Shown here in pieces: positions 5,769 to 6,292 of a stretch of DNA of 6,292 bases. This DNA comes from an uncultured Clostridia bacterium. Its GTDB lineage: Bacteria > Bacillota > Clostridia > UMGS1883. Below the pieces are notes generated by a model. It made no database searches. It was not told the DNA's origin and saw only the letters and a program-made list of their open reading frames with translations. Where the stretch lies: assembly GCA_947630525.1 (NCBI GenBank), contig CANRHW010000092.1, forward strand, positions 1-6,292. The letters run 5' to 3'. Position 1 is the first letter of the stretch, and each line of letters begins with the position of its first letter. A program made the translations under genes and the position numbers.

Positions 5769-6292
5769 ATGAAAAAGTTTATCGTTGATTTGGGCGCGGA
5801 CGTATTGGGCTCTCTGCTGCTGGCCGTGGGGATATTTTGCTTTTCCGAAAAGGTGAATATCGCTCCCGGCGGCGTTTCGGGCGTGGCCATTATGATAAAG
5901 TATTTATTTGGCCTGCCGGTGGGCCTTATGACGCTGGCGATAAATGTGCCTTTGCTGTTCTTGGCGTATGGATTTATGGGCTGGCGTTTCACTCTGCGCA
6001 CCCTGCGCACGCTTTTGTTTAACAGCCTTATACTGGACCTTGTTGTTACGCCGTTTTTTCCGCAGTACGCCGGCGACCGTATGCTTGGAGCGATATTCGC
6101 GGGAGTGTTCATGGGCGCGGGCCTGGGAGTGGTGTTCCTCTGCGGCTCCACGACGGCCGGCACGGATATAATTTCTTTCATTATCGAAAAGCGGCACCCC
6201 CATATTCAAGTGGGGACCGCGCTTATGCTCATAGACGGCGCCGTGCTGGCCCTTTCGGCAATAGTGTTCAAAAATGTGGAATCCGTACTTTT
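5769..6292 (+). CDS. YitT-family multi-pass membrane protein (C-terminus cut off by window edge)
   Basis: The frame is open from ATG 5769 to the right edge (174 codons plus 2 bases), with AGGGGG 5 bases upstream of the start. The product is very hydrophobic, with likely membrane segments near residues 10-26, 34-48, 51-70, 79-94, 104-124 and 147-168. Diagnostic YitT (DUF161) features are NIAPGGVSGVA at 30-40 and GSTTAGTDI at 126-134, which corresponds to the family's GGTTGGTDI-like motif. These proteins usually run to about 280-300 residues with a C-terminal cytoplasmic DUF2179 domain, which would lie beyond the window. Members are common in Firmicutes, often in several copies, and their transport substrate is not firmly established. 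It is the second gene of the carboxypeptidase operon. A transport function is inferred from fold only. Confidence 0.92.
   Translation, partial: MKKFIVDLGADVLGSLLLAVGIFCFSEKVNIAPGGVSGVAIMIKYLFGLPVGLMTLAINVPLLFLAYGFMGWRFTLRTLRTLLFNSLILDLVVTPFFPQYAGDRMLGAIFAGVFMGAGLGVVFLCGSTTAGTDIISFIIEKRHPHIQVGTALMLIDGAVLALSAIVFKNVESVL

Noticed and set aside
5714..6181. Minus-strand open frame of 155 codons
   Set aside because: Antisense to the YitT-family gene, whose membrane segments and GSTTAGTDI motif identify the plus strand as coding.

Overview
The window looks like chromosomal DNA from a low-to-mid GC Gram-positive bacterium, most likely an anaerobic Clostridia-type Firmicute. The basis is fairly GC-rich coding sequence with very AT-rich intergenic gaps, strong AGGAGG-type ribosome binding sites, near-consensus sigma-A promoters with 17-bp spacers, a pyruvate kinase carrying the extra C-terminal PEP-utiliser domain, and YitT and VanY-type membrane proteins. 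The family or genus cannot be fixed from the sequence alone. I see no mobile element, CRISPR array, tRNA or rRNA.

The left part (1-4617) is entirely on the minus strand. Read in the direction of transcription, it starts with two adjacent paralogous genes for membrane-anchored, probably extracellular proteins (4617-3514 and 3499-2405). Each has a helical TPR-like N-terminal region and two bacterial SH3-like domains separated by an acidic linker. Forty-six bases later comes pyruvate kinase (2358-604). A strong promoter lies before the first paralog, and I see no terminator or promoter between the three genes, so a three-gene transcript ending in a glycolytic enzyme is likely. Pyruvate kinase is followed by a separate gene with its own near-perfect promoter. 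It encodes a small SCP2 (sterol carrier protein 2)-like protein with an Ala/Lys/Glu-rich tail, cut off by the left edge of the window.

The right part (4822-6292) is on the plus strand and is transcribed divergently from the paralog/pyk operon, out of a 204-bp AT-rich intergenic region with a clear promoter on each strand. It encodes a membrane-anchored M15B (VanY-type) D,D-carboxypeptidase and, 23 bases downstream, a YitT-family multi-pass membrane protein cut off by the right edge.

The theme of the centre is the cell envelope: two anchored SH3-domain proteins and a peptidoglycan-trimming carboxypeptidase face each other across a shared control region, with a central carbon enzyme attached to one arm. 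The least familiar elements are the tandem SH3 paralogs, whose N-terminal halves are strongly conserved while their C-terminal sensor or binding halves have diverged.
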